Positions 28,387 through 36,807 of a DNA stretch of 64,000 bases are shown piece by piece. This DNA comes from Ahrensia sp. R2A130 (GTDB taxonomy: Bacteria > Pseudomonadota > Alphaproteobacteria > Rhizobiales > Rhizobiaceae). The notes under the pieces are model-generated. The model was not told the origin of the DNA. It saw only the letters and a list, made by a program, of their open reading frames with translations, and searched no databases. Both the position numbers and the translations under genes were made by a program. The number at the start of each line of letters is the position of its first letter. Position 1 is the stretch's first letter. Where the stretch lies: positions 806,001 to 870,000 of the forward strand of contig NZ_AEEB01000003.1 in NCBI RefSeq assembly GCF_000179775.1, read 5' to 3'.

Positions 28387-28829
28387 GTGTCCAAAACCTT
28401 GTTGTATTTGATGAAGGGGGTCTTGCTGCCCACACGGTCGTAGAGCATCCGACCGGCATAATTGAACTCTTGCGTGGTCCAATATACCTGATCGGAGCCA
28501 GCAGCGGCAGCCGCGTCATACACAGCCTCGATCAATGCCCGTGCCACACCTTTACCGCGCGCGGCGGGCACCGTGAACAGGTCATTCAAGTAGCAGCGGT
28601 AGCGCTCGTCCCATGTCGTGGGGTGGTAGAGGAATGTCGTCATGCCCAGCATTTCACCATTTTCGGAGAACCATCCGAAACCGTGCAAATCGCCTTCAGG
28701 GTCTATGATGCGGGCGAAGGTGGAATGGGCAACGCTTTCAGGAAGGTCGGCCTCATAAAACGTCAAATAGCCATCCCAAAGGGGCTTCCAACGATCAAAA
28801 TCACCGTCTTGCAGTGGGCGAATGGACAT
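28383..28829 (-). CDS. GNAT family N-acetyltransferase
   Basis: A 148-residue GNAT-fold protein. The acetyl-CoA motif A is [29 protein letters not shown], and the C-terminal region has [18 protein letters not shown], resembling polyamine or aminoglycoside-type acetyltransferases. It ends in a four-base overlap with the isovaleryl-CoA dehydrogenase gene. A role in leucine breakdown is not obvious; the acceptor is not known. Confidence 0.88.
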   Translation of the reverse strand: MSIRPLQDGDFDRWKPLWDGYLTFYEADLPESVAHSTFARIIDPEGDLHGFGWFSENGEMLGMTTFLYHPTTWDERYRCYLNDLFTVPAARGKGVARALIEAVYDAAAAAGSDQVYWTTQEFNYAGRMLYDRVGSKTPFIKYNKVLDT

Positions 28830-28890
28830 GCGGCACCGTGAGGAAATTGCTTTCCCGCACGATGCCGCATGGTCAGGCTGGCGACAAGCT

Positions 28891-29295
28891 TCAGTTCAGC
28901 AGAACCAGAACGCCGTAGGCTATCGTGATACCAAACCCTGTTGTGAAGATCAGCGGGCGCAACGGCATCTGCGTCCAGCCGGAAATCATACCCACGGCAT
29001 GAACACACCGCAGCGCGAAGAACGCGATGGCGAGAATGCCAAACCAGCCAGATATCGCCCCGGCGAGATGACCAATCACGACGATGATAGCGAAGGGCAG
29101 AAATTGCTCCAGAAGATTGAGGTGGGCCCGGTGGGCGCGATGAACCCATGCCGGCATCAACCGATGATCGGGCGGCCGCACGAAGCTTTCCGCCTGCCCT
29201 TCGAACTCGTTGGAATTCACACCGACGATGTAGGGAATCCAGAGGCACGCAGCGAGCAACGCGGTGAGCATCGTGAAGGTAAGCTCGGTGCTCAT
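28891..29295 (-). CDS. MAPEG family membrane protein
   Basis: A 134-residue protein with four predicted membrane helices. The MAPEG pattern RAHRAHLNLLEQFLPFAIIVVIGHL is clear, along with the final RPLIFTTGFGITIAYG helix. Family members include glutathione transferases and enzymes of lipid metabolism, and many bacterial ones lack a known reaction. It overlaps the SRPBCC gene by four bases and so belongs to the ArsR operon. Confidence 0.9.
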   Translation of the reverse strand: MSTELTFTMLTALLAACLWIPYIVGVNSNEFEGQAESFVRPPDHRLMPAWVHRAHRAHLNLLEQFLPFAIIVVIGHLAGAISGWFGILAIAFFALRCVHAVGMISGWTQMPLRPLIFTTGFGITIAYGVLVLLN

Positions 29296-29753
29296 GCTTC
29301 ATACTCCTGATTGGTAATGCCATCTTCGAGATAGGCTTTCAGGCGGTTTGCGATGTTGGCCCACCCCTCCTTCACACCGTCCTGCCCTTCCGGAATTGCA
29401 AAATGCAGCACGGTGAAGCGTGAGCCGGTATCGGTCGCTTCGATTTCGTAAACACAGCGCGACGACTGTGCGTCTGGCCCGGCCCAACCCGGCTCAAACG
29501 TCATTTCCAGCCGATGCGGCGGATCGACGGAAATAACCTTGCCTCCGAGCATCAAATTGCCGTCCGGCAGTTTGTGATCGAACCGTTCGCCCTGCTTCAA
29601 CTGGCCTTCGATGGTGCAGAACGCAAAGTGATAGGCCCTCACGTGGTTCGATTCCGTAAGCGCTTCCCAAACCTTCTTCGGTGGCGCAGCAATATCGGTC
29701 GCCAGAATGAAGTCCGGCTCTTCTAACGTCGTCTGTGGTGCGGTGGCAGTCAT
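29292..29753 (-). CDS. SRPBCC/AHSA1-like protein
   Basis: A 153-residue SRPBCC-fold protein from ATG 29753. It has DIAAPPKKVWEALTE at the start, ending with a long C-terminal helix (GVKEGWANIANRLKAYLEDG) as in Aha1/activator-like lipid or ligand-binding proteins. The longer opening to 30086 is a shadow of the ArsR gene in another frame. The start overlaps the ArsR stop by four bases. ArsR-SRPBCC pairs are common, but the ligand is unknown. Confidence 0.9.
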   Translation of the reverse strand: MTATAPQTTLEEPDFILATDIAAPPKKVWEALTESNHVRAYHFAFCTIEGQLKQGERFDHKLPDGNLMLGGKVISVDPPHRLEMTFEPGWAGPDAQSSRCVYEIEATDTGSRFTVLHFAIPEGQDGVKEGWANIANRLKAYLEDGITNQEYEA

Positions 29754-30082
29754 GTTTTGTCCTCCTCTATGGACGCTTTCAAGTCGAGAACCGCACGCGC
29801 AAGCGGCTTGGCCACCAGCGGTTCCATCCAGCGGTCCATGACCTGCTGAATGGGTACGGCGTTGAGATAGTGATGTTTGAATCGACCGGACCGGCGCACG
29901 GTGACGAGATCGGCCACTTCCAGAACCTTGAGATGCTTCATCACGCCGAACCGCGTCATCTCGAAACCGGACGCCAAAAGCGCCTCTTCGATTTGCGTGG
30001 AAGTGCGCCCATCGCGTTCCCGCAACAGGTCCAACACCGCGCGGCGGGCCGGGTCGTTCAGCGCTTTGAAGATCGTATCCAT
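29750..30082 (-). CDS. ArsR-type (metalloregulator-like) transcriptional regulator
   Basis: A 110-residue winged-helix protein: IFKALNDPARRAVLDLLRERDGRTSTQIEEAL... with the recognition helix TRFGVMKHLKVLEVADLV. No ELCVCDL-type metal-binding cysteines are seen, so it more likely senses an organic ligand or partner protein than a metal. It heads the arsR-SRPBCC-MAPEG run, overlapping by four bases, and a perfect inverted repeat lies upstream of its start. Confidence 0.9.
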   Translation of the reverse strand: MDTIFKALNDPARRAVLDLLRERDGRTSTQIEEALLASGFEMTRFGVMKHLKVLEVADLVTVRRSGRFKHHYLNAVPIQQVMDRWMEPLVAKPLARAVLDLKASIEEDKT

Positions 30083-30095
30083 GCAACGTTTATAG

Positions 30096-30111
30096 GTGAC
30101 TTTTTAGTCAC
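30096..30111. promoter_or_regulatory. Candidate ArsR operator
   Basis: GTGACT (30096-30101), a TTTT spacer (30102-30105) and AGTCAC (30106-30111) form a perfect 6-base inverted repeat, 13 bases upstream of the ArsR start. Placement and symmetry fit autoregulation by the winged-helix dimer. Binding has not been shown. Confidence 0.55.
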
Positions 30112-30169
30112 GTGTCAAACCACTCACCTATGACTTGCACACAGGGTGCGAATCCTGTGACTTGCAACC

Positions 30170-30649
30170 ATGACCGACAAACCCATCGCCCCGCCCAATT
30201 CCTGGCCCCTGCCTCCGCTCATGACCATCGGCATGATGGCGCTTTGCTGGGTGTTCGACAAAACCATACCGCTAGGCTGGGAACCGGAAGATGTGACGAC
30301 ATTCATGCGCGGCACCGGCTGGGCCATCGTGATTGCGGCCATAGCAATCGATGTCTGGGCGATGATGACCTTTCGCCGTCATCGGGCAAACATTATGCCC
30401 CATAAATCGGCAACGGACCTCATCATGGACGGGCCATTTGCCCATTCCCGCAATCCGATTTATCTCGCCAATGTAATGTTGATGGTCGGCTTCGCATTCG
30501 CGCTGGGCAGCAGATGGTTTCTGCTGGGCGGAGCAGCGCTTTTTCTGATTCTGGCCGAGTTCGCGATCAAGCGCGAAGAGCGGCACATGGCAGCGCTCTT
30601 TCCTCAACAGTGGCCGGACTACATAAAAATGGTGCGGCGATGGCTCTAA
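30170..30649 (+). CDS. Isoprenylcysteine carboxyl methyltransferase/PEMT-like membrane protein
   Basis: A 159-residue integral membrane protein with three or four helices and the conserved C-terminal motif GPFAHSRNPIYLANVMLMVGF, followed by REERHMAALFPQQWPDYIKMV, typical of the ICMT/phospholipid-methyltransferase family. It would methylate a lipid or small molecule using S-adenosylmethionine. The gene is divergent from arsR and alone. Confidence 0.9.
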   Translation: MTDKPIAPPNSWPLPPLMTIGMMALCWVFDKTIPLGWEPEDVTTFMRGTGWAIVIAAIAIDVWAMMTFRRHRANIMPHKSATDLIMDGPFAHSRNPIYLANVMLMVGFAFALGSRWFLLGGAALFLILAEFAIKREERHMAALFPQQWPDYIKMVRRWL

Positions 30650-30661
30650 GAGAGCCTCAAG

Positions 30662-31048
30662 CTATTTGGCAGCACCTATTTCGTCCAAACGTGTGATGCA
30701 CTGCGCTTCAGCGGCGTTCATCTCCGCTAGTGTCTCTTCGATGTCCCGCCGCTTTTGTTCAAGCTCTGCAGTCTTTTCCTGAATGCGCGCCATCATCAGC
30801 CTGATCTGAGGCTCTTCACCCTTTGAAGCGCGATAGACCTCAATGATTTCGCGAATTTCCGCGATAGAAAACCCAAGCCGCTTGCCGCGCAGAATCTGCT
30901 TCAGCAAAACCCGGTCAGACGGTCGGAACAGCCGTGTGCGACCGCGTCGTAAAGGCTTGATAAGCCCCTCGTCTTCGTAAAAACGGATCGTGCGTGTGGA
31001 GACGTCAAACTCGCGAGTGAGGTCGGTAATGGAGTGATACTCGGTCAA
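30662..31048 (-). CDS. MerR family regulator, LiuR-like
   Basis: A 128-residue protein beginning with a TTG start at 31048; no ATG or GTG lies in frame upstream. The N-terminal winged helix is TEYHSITDLTREFDVSTRTIRFYEDEGLIKPLRRGRTRLF, the sequence hallmark of LiuR, the MerR regulator of leucine and isovalerate use. A long coiled-coil dimer helix follows. The only cysteine is a single one near the end, so a metal site of CueR type is absent. It is near isovaleryl-CoA dehydrogenase, and a candidate operator lies upstream. Confidence 0.82.
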   Translation of the reverse strand: MTEYHSITDLTREFDVSTRTIRFYEDEGLIKPLRRGRTRLFRPSDRVLLKQILRGKRLGFSIAEIREIIEVYRASKGEEPQIRLMMARIQEKTAELEQKRRDIEETLAEMNAAEAQCITRLDEIGAAK

Positions 31049-31089
31049 GTCGGGCGCTCTTACTTCGGCTACATTGTATGTTTGGCTGA

Positions 31090-31105
31090 TTTACGTAAAA
31101 GTCAA
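31090..31105. promoter_or_regulatory. Candidate LiuR-type operator
   Basis: TTTACGTAAAAGTCAA on the plus strand (TTGACTTTTACGTAAA on the minus strand), an imperfect palindrome 42 bases upstream of the regulator start. It resembles the TTTACGTnnACGTAAA-like box described for LiuR, from memory. The TTGACT overlaps a possible -35 element; the nearest -10-like TACAAT is 21 bases away, the long spacer common at MerR-type promoters. Confidence 0.45.
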
Positions 31106-31118
31106 TCAGACGTTCGGC

Positions 31119-32570
31119 TCAAATGCCGAACCACCAGCTTGCCAGCCCTAAAAAGGCAAAGAAACCCACAACATCCGTCACCGTCGTCACGAACACGCCG
31201 GATGCGATGGCAGGGTCAGCACCGAATTTATCGAGTGCGATGGGAATCAAAATACCGCTTGCTGCTGCGAAGATCATGTTCACCACCATCGCTATTGCGA
31301 TCACGACACCCAGTGATGGCTGTCCGAACCAAACCGTAGCGACTAAGCCGATCATCACCGCAAAGACCGCCCCGTTGAACACACCAACGAGCAGTTCTTT
31401 TCGCACGATTTTACGCACGTTATAGGCATCAAGATCACGCGTGGAGAGCGCCCTCACCGCCACGGTCATAGTCTGTGTACCGGCATTCCCGCCCATGGAA
31501 GCAACAATGGGCATCAGCACAGCAAGTGCCACCATCTTCTCTATGGTGGCGTTGAACATGCCGATCACAACCGAAGCAAGAATTGCAGTCGCCAGATTGA
31601 TAGTCAGCCAAACGATCCGCGAACGGGCAATATCGCGCACGCTGTCCGAGAGTTCCTCGTCGCCAACACCGGCGAGACGTTTAATATCTTCAGCGGCCTC
31701 TTCCTGGATCACATCCACCACATCATCGATGGTCAACACACCGACCAAGCGATCGCTGTCGTCGATAACAGGAGCGGAGAGAAGGTCGTACTGCTCGAAT
31801 ATTCGCGCAGCCTCTTCCTGATCGACATCGGCTGCAATCGGGTGGGAATTGGTGTCGTGAATTGTCTCGATCACCGTATCGCGCGGCGCGCGCAGCAGTG
31901 TGTCCAGCGGCAGAATTCCCGCTAGCTTGAAGCGATGGTCGATAGTGAAAAGTTCTGAGAAGCGATCCGGCAGGTCTTCGCCTGCACGCACATAATCAAT
32001 CACCTGCCCCACGGTCCAAAACGGCGGCACCGCGATAAACTCGGTCTGCATACGCCGACCAGCAGACTCTTCGGGATAATCAAGTGAGCGGCGAAGCCTG
32101 ATACGTTCCTGAAACGGGATACGCGCAAGAATTTCCTCGCGCTGCTCATCCTCCATGTCCTCAAGAATGTAGACCGCGTCATCTGAATCCAGTTCGCGGA
32201 CGGCTTCGGCAACCTTCTCATTGTCGAGTTGATCGACAATATCGAGGCGGATGGCCTCATCAACTTCCGTTAGCGCTGCAAAGTCAAAAGCATCGCCAGC
32301 GAGTTCAACAAATTTGGAGCGGTTACCCTCTTCCAACGCTTCCAGAATGTCGCCGACTTCCGATTCGTGCAGATCGACCAACGCCACGCGCAAGGCAATG
32401 TCGTTGTCGTTCTCAATGGCGCTTTCGACGACCTGAACAACCTCGGTGCGGACCGCGCCGTCTTCGGTGTATAGCGTTTCTGAAGTGATATCTTCGGGCC
32501 GCATATCGGCAACCAAAGTCTCATCGACAACGTCTTCGGCAGGATCAGGCATATCAACCTTGTCGTTCAT
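31119..32570 (-). CDS. mgtE: Magnesium transporter MgtE
   Basis: About 483 residues from ATG 32570, chosen for GAAGG at good spacing; ATG 32573 is next to it and the frame opens to 32720. The N-terminal MgtE helical domain (EALEEGNRSKFVELAGD... ending with LRRSLDYPEESAGRRM) is followed by a CBS pair (through DSDRLVGVLTIDDVVDVI) and five membrane helices, with PIVASMGGNAGTQT, the sequence lining the Mg2+ pore. It takes up magnesium, gated by the cytoplasmic domains. No M-box or other Mg2+ riboswitch was seen upstream. Confidence 0.95.
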   Translation of the reverse strand: MNDKVDMPDPAEDVVDETLVADMRPEDITSETLYTEDGAVRTEVVQVVESAIENDNDIALRVALVDLHESEVGDILEALEEGNRSKFVELAGDAFDFAALTEVDEAIRLDIVDQLDNEKVAEAVRELDSDDAVYILEDMEDEQREEILARIPFQERIRLRRSLDYPEESAGRRMQTEFIAVPPFWTVGQVIDYVRAGEDLPDRFSELFTIDHRFKLAGILPLDTLLRAPRDTVIETIHDTNSHPIAADVDQEEAARIFEQYDLLSAPVIDDSDRLVGVLTIDDVVDVIQEEAAEDIKRLAGVGDEELSDSVRDIARSRIVWLTINLATAILASVVIGMFNATIEKMVALAVLMPIVASMGGNAGTQTMTVAVRALSTRDLDAYNVRKIVRKELLVGVFNGAVFAVMIGLVATVWFGQPSLGVVIAIAMVVNMIFAAASGILIPIALDKFGADPAIASGVFVTTVTDVVGFFAFLGLASWWFGI

Positions 32571-32790
32571 CATCCTACCTTCAATAAAGACGGGTCTGTT
32601 TTTCGCCGCCAATAATTTTTGGAATACCACGCCATCATCCGCACCCCAACCGATGATATTAACTAAGCCCCTCCTATCAAATTGGCTGACGCGCTGGCCA
32701 AGGCGCGATTTGGAAGGCAAAGCTTAGTTCGCCAGGTCCAACTGAAGGCCGATCCAGATTCAATACCAGCTTCAAACCGGGACCAATTCA

Positions 32791-33576
32791 ATGGACGCCA
32801 TCATGAGTGCGCTGCTCAGTCTGCCCGTAGTTCTTTCTGCAACAGTATTTATTGCCGTCATTATCGCGCTCTCACTAGCAACCCTTGCGGTAACGCGGAA
32901 ACTCGTGGGTCATTACGCAACTAAAGAAACCCACGACCTTGCAGGTTCAGTTCTCTTTCGCATCGCAGCCCTCCACGGCCTCGTGTTAGCACTCGTCTTC
33001 GCTCAAGAACTCGACAGCATTAAAGACGTCCACAACACATCTGCCCGTGAAGCGGCCATGGTCGGCGACATCTATCACGATTTAAAGCGCTATGGCGGCG
33101 ATGATGCCGACAGCATTCGCACAGAACTGGTTAGCTACGCGAAAGTGGTGGTTGAGAAGGAGTGGCCTGCACTTGCAGGCCCGCGGAGCCTTTCAATTCA
33201 AGCTTGGAAGTCTTGGGAGACGACATATGAAGCGATTCTTGAACTCACACCGGAAACGAAACGGCAGGAACGACTGCTCAATTTCATGCTCAGCGATATT
33301 CGTGAGCTATCAGAACTGCGGGAGGCACGGGAAAATGCCGCGCTCTCCGAGACCTCTACCCTCTTTCTGGTAGCAGCAATTTCAGGGATCGTGCTTATTT
33401 CGGCAGCCTACTTCACTTGGCAAATTACGCCCGTCAATCTGGGCCTAATCACTGCGTTCGCCGCTTACACAGGGCTCATACTTTATTTCGTAATTGCCTT
33501 TTCAAACCCATATCTAGCGCCAGGCAACGCAAAGCCCTTCGGCATGGAACGCTTCCTTGCTTCGGCGGAAAATTAG
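32791..33576 (+). CDS. DUF4239 family membrane protein
   Basis: A 261-residue protein with an N-terminal hydrophobic pair, a long polar loop (about 60-175) containing HNTSAREAAMVGDIYHDL, and two or three C-terminal helices (LFLVAAISGIVLISAAYFT and LGLITAFAAYTGLILYFVIAF). This layout fits DUF4239, a bestrophin-like family of unknown function. ATG 32803 is also possible. It is monocistronic, upstream of tRNA-Leu on the other strand. Confidence 0.75.
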   Translation: MDAIMSALLSLPVVLSATVFIAVIIALSLATLAVTRKLVGHYATKETHDLAGSVLFRIAALHGLVLALVFAQELDSIKDVHNTSAREAAMVGDIYHDLKRYGGDDADSIRTELVSYAKVVVEKEWPALAGPRSLSIQAWKSWETTYEAILELTPETKRQERLLNFMLSDIRELSELREARENAALSETSTLFLVAAISGIVLISAAYFTWQITPVNLGLITAFAAYTGLILYFVIAFSNPYLAPGNAKPFGMERFLASAEN

Positions 33577-33629
33577 TCTGGCAATTTAAGAATGCAGCTT
33601 GCCCGTAAGGGCAGATTATCTGCAAAAAC

Positions 33630-33716
33630 TGGTGCGGCCGAGAAGACTCGAACTTCCACGGGTTTAACCCCACAGCGACCTCAACGCTGCGCGTCTACCA
33701 GTTCCGCCACGGCCGC
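33630..33716 (-). tRNA. tRNA-Leu (anticodon GAG)
   Basis: An 87-base class II tRNA with encoded CCA. The acceptor stem GCGGCCG/CGGCCGC, D-loop with GGTAGACGCG, anticodon stem CAGCG/CGCTG around TTGAGGT giving anticodon GAG, a variable arm (TGGGGTTAAACCCGT), and TTCGAGTC in the T-arm are all readable. The long variable arm and anticodon mark tRNA-Leu reading CUC and CUU. Confidence 0.96.
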
Positions 33717-33799
33717 ACATGCCAGGGTCGTTTCACTGGTGCGCGGGCGATGTAACAAAGGGGTTGCCGAGACACAAGCGCTTTTGCGAAAGCAGGCAT

Positions 33800-34528
33800 A
33801 TGAAAAGCAAAAAAATCAATGCCCGCGATACGGCATCGGCAGCCTCAAGCTTCATGAACGATGCCGATATGCGACCTGTCGAGTGGATCGTCGCATCAGG
33901 TATTACTCAATACGAAGACGCTATCGCCTTCATGGATCAACGGGTCAACGCGATAGCGGACGGCAAAGCTGCAGAATGCGTATGGCTTGTGGAGCATCCC
34001 TCACTCTATACGGCAGGCACCAGCGCCGACGGGGCCGACCTGACCCAACCGGATCGCTTTCCCGTTTTTCAGACCGGTCGCGGCGGGCAGTACACATATC
34101 ACGGCCCGGGCCAGCGGGTGGCCTATGTGATGCTAGACCTGAACCGACGTGAGAAAGATGTGCGCCGATACGTAATCGCGCTTGAAGATTGGCTGATCGC
34201 AACATTGGACAAGTTCAACATTCGTGGAGAAAGACGCACCGACCGGGTCGGTGTCTGGGTGCAACGCCCAGACCGACCATCCCAGAACGGCAAGGTCGCC
34301 GAAGACAAGATTGCCGCGCTCGGCATTCGCTTACGCAAATGGGTGTCGTTCCACGGCATCTCGATCAATGTCGAACCGGAACTTTCCCATTTCGAAGGAA
34401 TCATTCCTTGCGGCGTTCGCGAACACGGCGTCACCAGCCTCGTGGACCTCGGCTTGCCTGTCACAATGGACGATTGCGACATTGCTTTGAAAGATTCGTT
34501 TCAGGAGGTATTTGGACCGGTGGAGTGA
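33800..34528 (+). CDS. lipB: Octanoyl-[ACP]:protein octanoyltransferase
   Basis: About 242 residues from ATG 33800. LipB motifs are present: [41 protein letters not shown], the lysine in [18 protein letters not shown], and the catalytic Cys in [14 protein letters not shown]. It moves octanoate from acyl carrier protein to lipoyl domains of 2-oxoacid dehydrogenases and the glycine cleavage H protein. Its end overlaps the convergent cytidylyltransferase-like gene by 28 bases. Confidence 0.96.
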   Translation: MKSKKINARDTASAASSFMNDADMRPVEWIVASGITQYEDAIAFMDQRVNAIADGKAAECVWLVEHPSLYTAGTSADGADLTQPDRFPVFQTGRGGQYTYHGPGQRVAYVMLDLNRREKDVRRYVIALEDWLIATLDKFNIRGERRTDRVGVWVQRPDRPSQNGKVAEDKIAALGIRLRKWVSFHGISINVEPELSHFEGIIPCGVREHGVTSLVDLGLPVTMDDCDIALKDSFQEVFGPVE

Positions 34529-35076
34529 GCGATTAGCTCGTCCTGTGTATCGAAGTCACGCGCAGCCGCCTGCCCTATCTCTACTGTGATAGTGGAATTT
34601 TCACTCATCAAAGACCGTGCACCGCGATCACCATCAAGGCATTTCAATGGTGCGAATTGCGTCTTCGGGAAAAGTACCGGATTGCCGATCTCGCCGTCGC
34701 AGGTCGCGGCTACAATTCGCTCGCCATCGAAAGCCGCGATCATTCGATCAATATGCTGCGAAGTCACCAGTGGCATGTCCCCAAGCAGAACCATGACGTG
34801 CATATGCCCCTGCAGCCGGTAACTTCCGGCTCTAATCGATCCCGCCATACCCTCGCGAAATTCGTAATTTTGGATAGTCGCTATACCCTCCTGAAGCGCG
34901 GCCTCAACCAGCTCCGGCTCGTGGCCCGTCACAACCACCACTCGGTCAAGCTGGCTGGCCAACGCCGCATCGACCACATGGCGAACCAGAGGCTTGCCAC
35001 CCCACTCTGCCAGCAGCTTGTTCTCTTCGCCAAAGCGCGTGGACCGGCCAGCAGCAAGGACTATGGCACCGATCAT
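34501..35076 (-). CDS. MocA-like molybdenum cofactor nucleotidyltransferase
   Basis: About 191 residues from ATG 35076, which has AGAAGG at ideal spacing and follows the upstream stop closely (TGATATG). The nucleotide site [16 protein letters not shown] (about 8-22) and [22 protein letters not shown] place it in the MobA/MocA NTP-transferase group. MocA makes molybdopterin cytosine dinucleotide, the form used by xanthine dehydrogenase and CO dehydrogenase-type enzymes in many bacteria. Its presence in the MoxR-VWA-XdhC run supports that role. Confidence 0.85.
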   Translation of the reverse strand: MIGAIVLAAGRSTRFGEENKLLAEWGGKPLVRHVVDAALASQLDRVVVVTGHEPELVEAALQEGIATIQNYEFREGMAGSIRAGSYRLQGHMHVMVLLGDMPLVTSQHIDRMIAAFDGERIVAATCDGEIGNPVLFPKTQFAPLKCLDGDRGARSLMSENSTITVEIGQAAARDFDTQDELIAHSTGPNTS

Positions 35077-35077
35077 A

Positions 35078-36106
35078 TCAACCTTCTCTCGGCTGGGGTC
35101 GGTCATGGATTTCCATCAGCAACCCACCGACCCCTAGCCCGCTTATCCATTCATCGGTGCAGCCGCCTACATGGATTATACGCTGTAGCACCCAATCGAA
35201 GCCGTTTTCTGCAGGGCTGCGCGCGCAACCAGGCGCGCCAATGACGTTCCGGCCACCCAGACGACCGGTCATCAGAAGATTACCAGGATCGACAGGCATA
35301 CCAACCGTACTAACCGTGCCGCCAACTGCCCTCAGCGCCGCGGGAATGACGTCTGCGCGGTCTGTGATGGCCGACGCGCCAAAAATGACCAGCATGTCGC
35401 GCTCGTCGCTGAAATCGCCAACATTCTCGATAGCGGTGAAAGCTTCGATAACATCGGCCTCGCTATGCGGAACCCGCCATTCGCCAGCAATTTTGCTACC
35501 GGACAGCGCCAAACGATCGGCCAAACGTTGAGCGGTCTTATCCAGCACGCTCGTTTTTACGGTCGGCAATTCGGTCTGGACGAGGAAGACACGCATCGCC
35601 GTGGGTGCATGAACCGCCAGCATGAAGCTATCACGTGCCAATGCTTCGGCAGCAGCAACATCCGCTTCAGCAACGGCAAACGGGATAATTTTCACCGTCG
35701 CCACCATGCGTCCAGCTTCCACCACGCTGTCATTAGGAAGGGTGGCGAGTGTAATTGCAGGATCAATGCGGTTCAGCCGATCCACCGCATCGCGTTGTAC
35801 ATCAAACAAACCGGCCCGAACGGCGTGGAGATTCACACGCCCTGTGCCCGGTTCGGCGAGCGCCAAGCCGCAGAAATGAGAATCTGCGTTCAAAGCCTTG
35901 GCAATGCGCAAAGCGGCCTGATCTTCCAGCACATCTGCAGAGTCAGGCCTCGCGACAATCACTTCACTATGACCAGCAGAGGCTAGAGCTTGGACGTCTT
36001 CGGCGTTCAGCAAACGCCCCTTTTTCAATCGTCCGCCGCCGACATCTGTAGAGTGAGCCAAAATGCAGCCCACCGCATCCGCTACCGGCGCCGCTCCAAA
36101 AATCAT
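35078..36106 (-). CDS. Molybdopterin-binding protein, MoaB/MoeA-like
   Basis: A 342-residue protein with the N-terminal ILAHSTDVGGGRLKKGRLLNAEDVQAL of the MoeA/MocA-linked type, and the MoCF fold with LVIFGASAITDRADVIPAALRAVGGTVSTVGMPVDPGNLLMTG toward the C-terminus. These proteins bind molybdopterin and help molybdate insertion. It shares a four-base overlap with the preceding XdhC-like gene and runs two bases into the MocA-like gene's start region. It is not a full-length MoeA. Confidence 0.85.
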   Translation of the reverse strand: MIFGAAPVADAVGCILAHSTDVGGGRLKKGRLLNAEDVQALASAGHSEVIVARPDSADVLEDQAALRIAKALNADSHFCGLALAEPGTGRVNLHAVRAGLFDVQRDAVDRLNRIDPAITLATLPNDSVVEAGRMVATVKIIPFAVAEADVAAAEALARDSFMLAVHAPTAMRVFLVQTELPTVKTSVLDKTAQRLADRLALSGSKIAGEWRVPHSEADVIEAFTAIENVGDFSDERDMLVIFGASAITDRADVIPAALRAVGGTVSTVGMPVDPGNLLMTGRLGGRNVIGAPGCARSPAENGFDWVLQRIIHVGGCTDEWISGLGVGGLLMEIHDRPQPREG

Positions 36107-36807
36107 GCTGCGCTATCCAAGTCGCCAAGGGGACGGCGGCGATGGGCTTCAATGATTTGCGCCATCACTGCGACTGCGATTTCAGCGGGGTTAGCCGCAC
36201 CGATATCTAAGCCAATGGGCGCAGCAATTCGCGAGACCAGGCTCTCATCGTACCCCGCTTCGGCAAAACGGGAGAGACGCTTGCCGTGAGTTTTTCGCGA
36301 ACCCAAGGCACCCACATAAAAGCATCTCGCATCCAACGCGCGCTTCAAGGGCAGATCGTCTATCTTCGGATCGTGGGTAACAGCTGCAACGGCAGTCCAA
36401 GCATCCAACGGATCAGCATCCAACACCTGTTCCGGCCAATCTGCTTGCAGCGTCACACCGGTAAAACGCTCCGGGGTTGCAAAGGCCGTGCGAGGGTCAA
36501 CCACAACAACATCGTAACCACATTGCGCCGCCATCGGCGCGAGCGCCTGCGAAATATGCACGGCACCAATTATGACCAAACGCGGTGGCGGTAGGTGCAG
36601 TTGGATAAAATACTCAGCACCGGCAACGCCCACCATGCCGGACTTCCCAGTCAGCAGGCGGGGCTTGATCTCATCGACCAACCCATGCGCCAATGCCTCT
36701 GCCTGAGTGAGCACCTGAACATCACCGCTAGCGATTTCTGTCACAACGACTGCCGGTTGGCGGGCTGCACGCAGAGCATTCAGTACAATGAGGTCAGAGC
36801 TCTTCAC
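36103..36807 (-). CDS. XdhC-type protein, C-terminal (Rossmann) part
   Basis: About 234 residues from a GTG at 36807 that overlaps the previous stop as GTGA. It carries the XdhC C-terminal Rossmann domain: PPPRLVIIGAVHISQALAPMAAQCGYDVVVVDPRTAFAT and VGALGSRKTHGKRLSR, GLDIGAANPAEIAVAVMAQI. XdhC binds molybdopterin and delivers the sulfurated cofactor to xanthine dehydrogenase. The N-terminal half is a separate gene, so the two polypeptides probably act as one. Confidence 0.87.
   Translation of the reverse strand: MKSSDLIVLNALRAARQPAVVVTEIASGDVQVLTQAEALAHGLVDEIKPRLLTGKSGMVGVAGAEYFIQLHLPPPRLVIIGAVHISQALAPMAAQCGYDVVVVDPRTAFATPERFTGVTLQADWPEQVLDADPLDAWTAVAAVTHDPKIDDLPLKRALDARCFYVGALGSRKTHGKRLSRFAEAGYDESLVSRIAAPIGLDIGAANPAEIAVAVMAQIIEAHRRRPLGDLDSAA

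Noticed and set aside
29754..30086. Upstream extension of the SRPBCC frame
   Set aside because: The extra 111 codons lie within the ArsR gene in another frame and look like random translation; ATG 29753 fits the family start and overlaps the ArsR stop.
35078..35106. Longer start of the MocA-like gene at 35106
   Set aside because: ATG 35076 has AGAAGG at ideal spacing and keeps the nucleotide-binding motif at the expected distance from the start.
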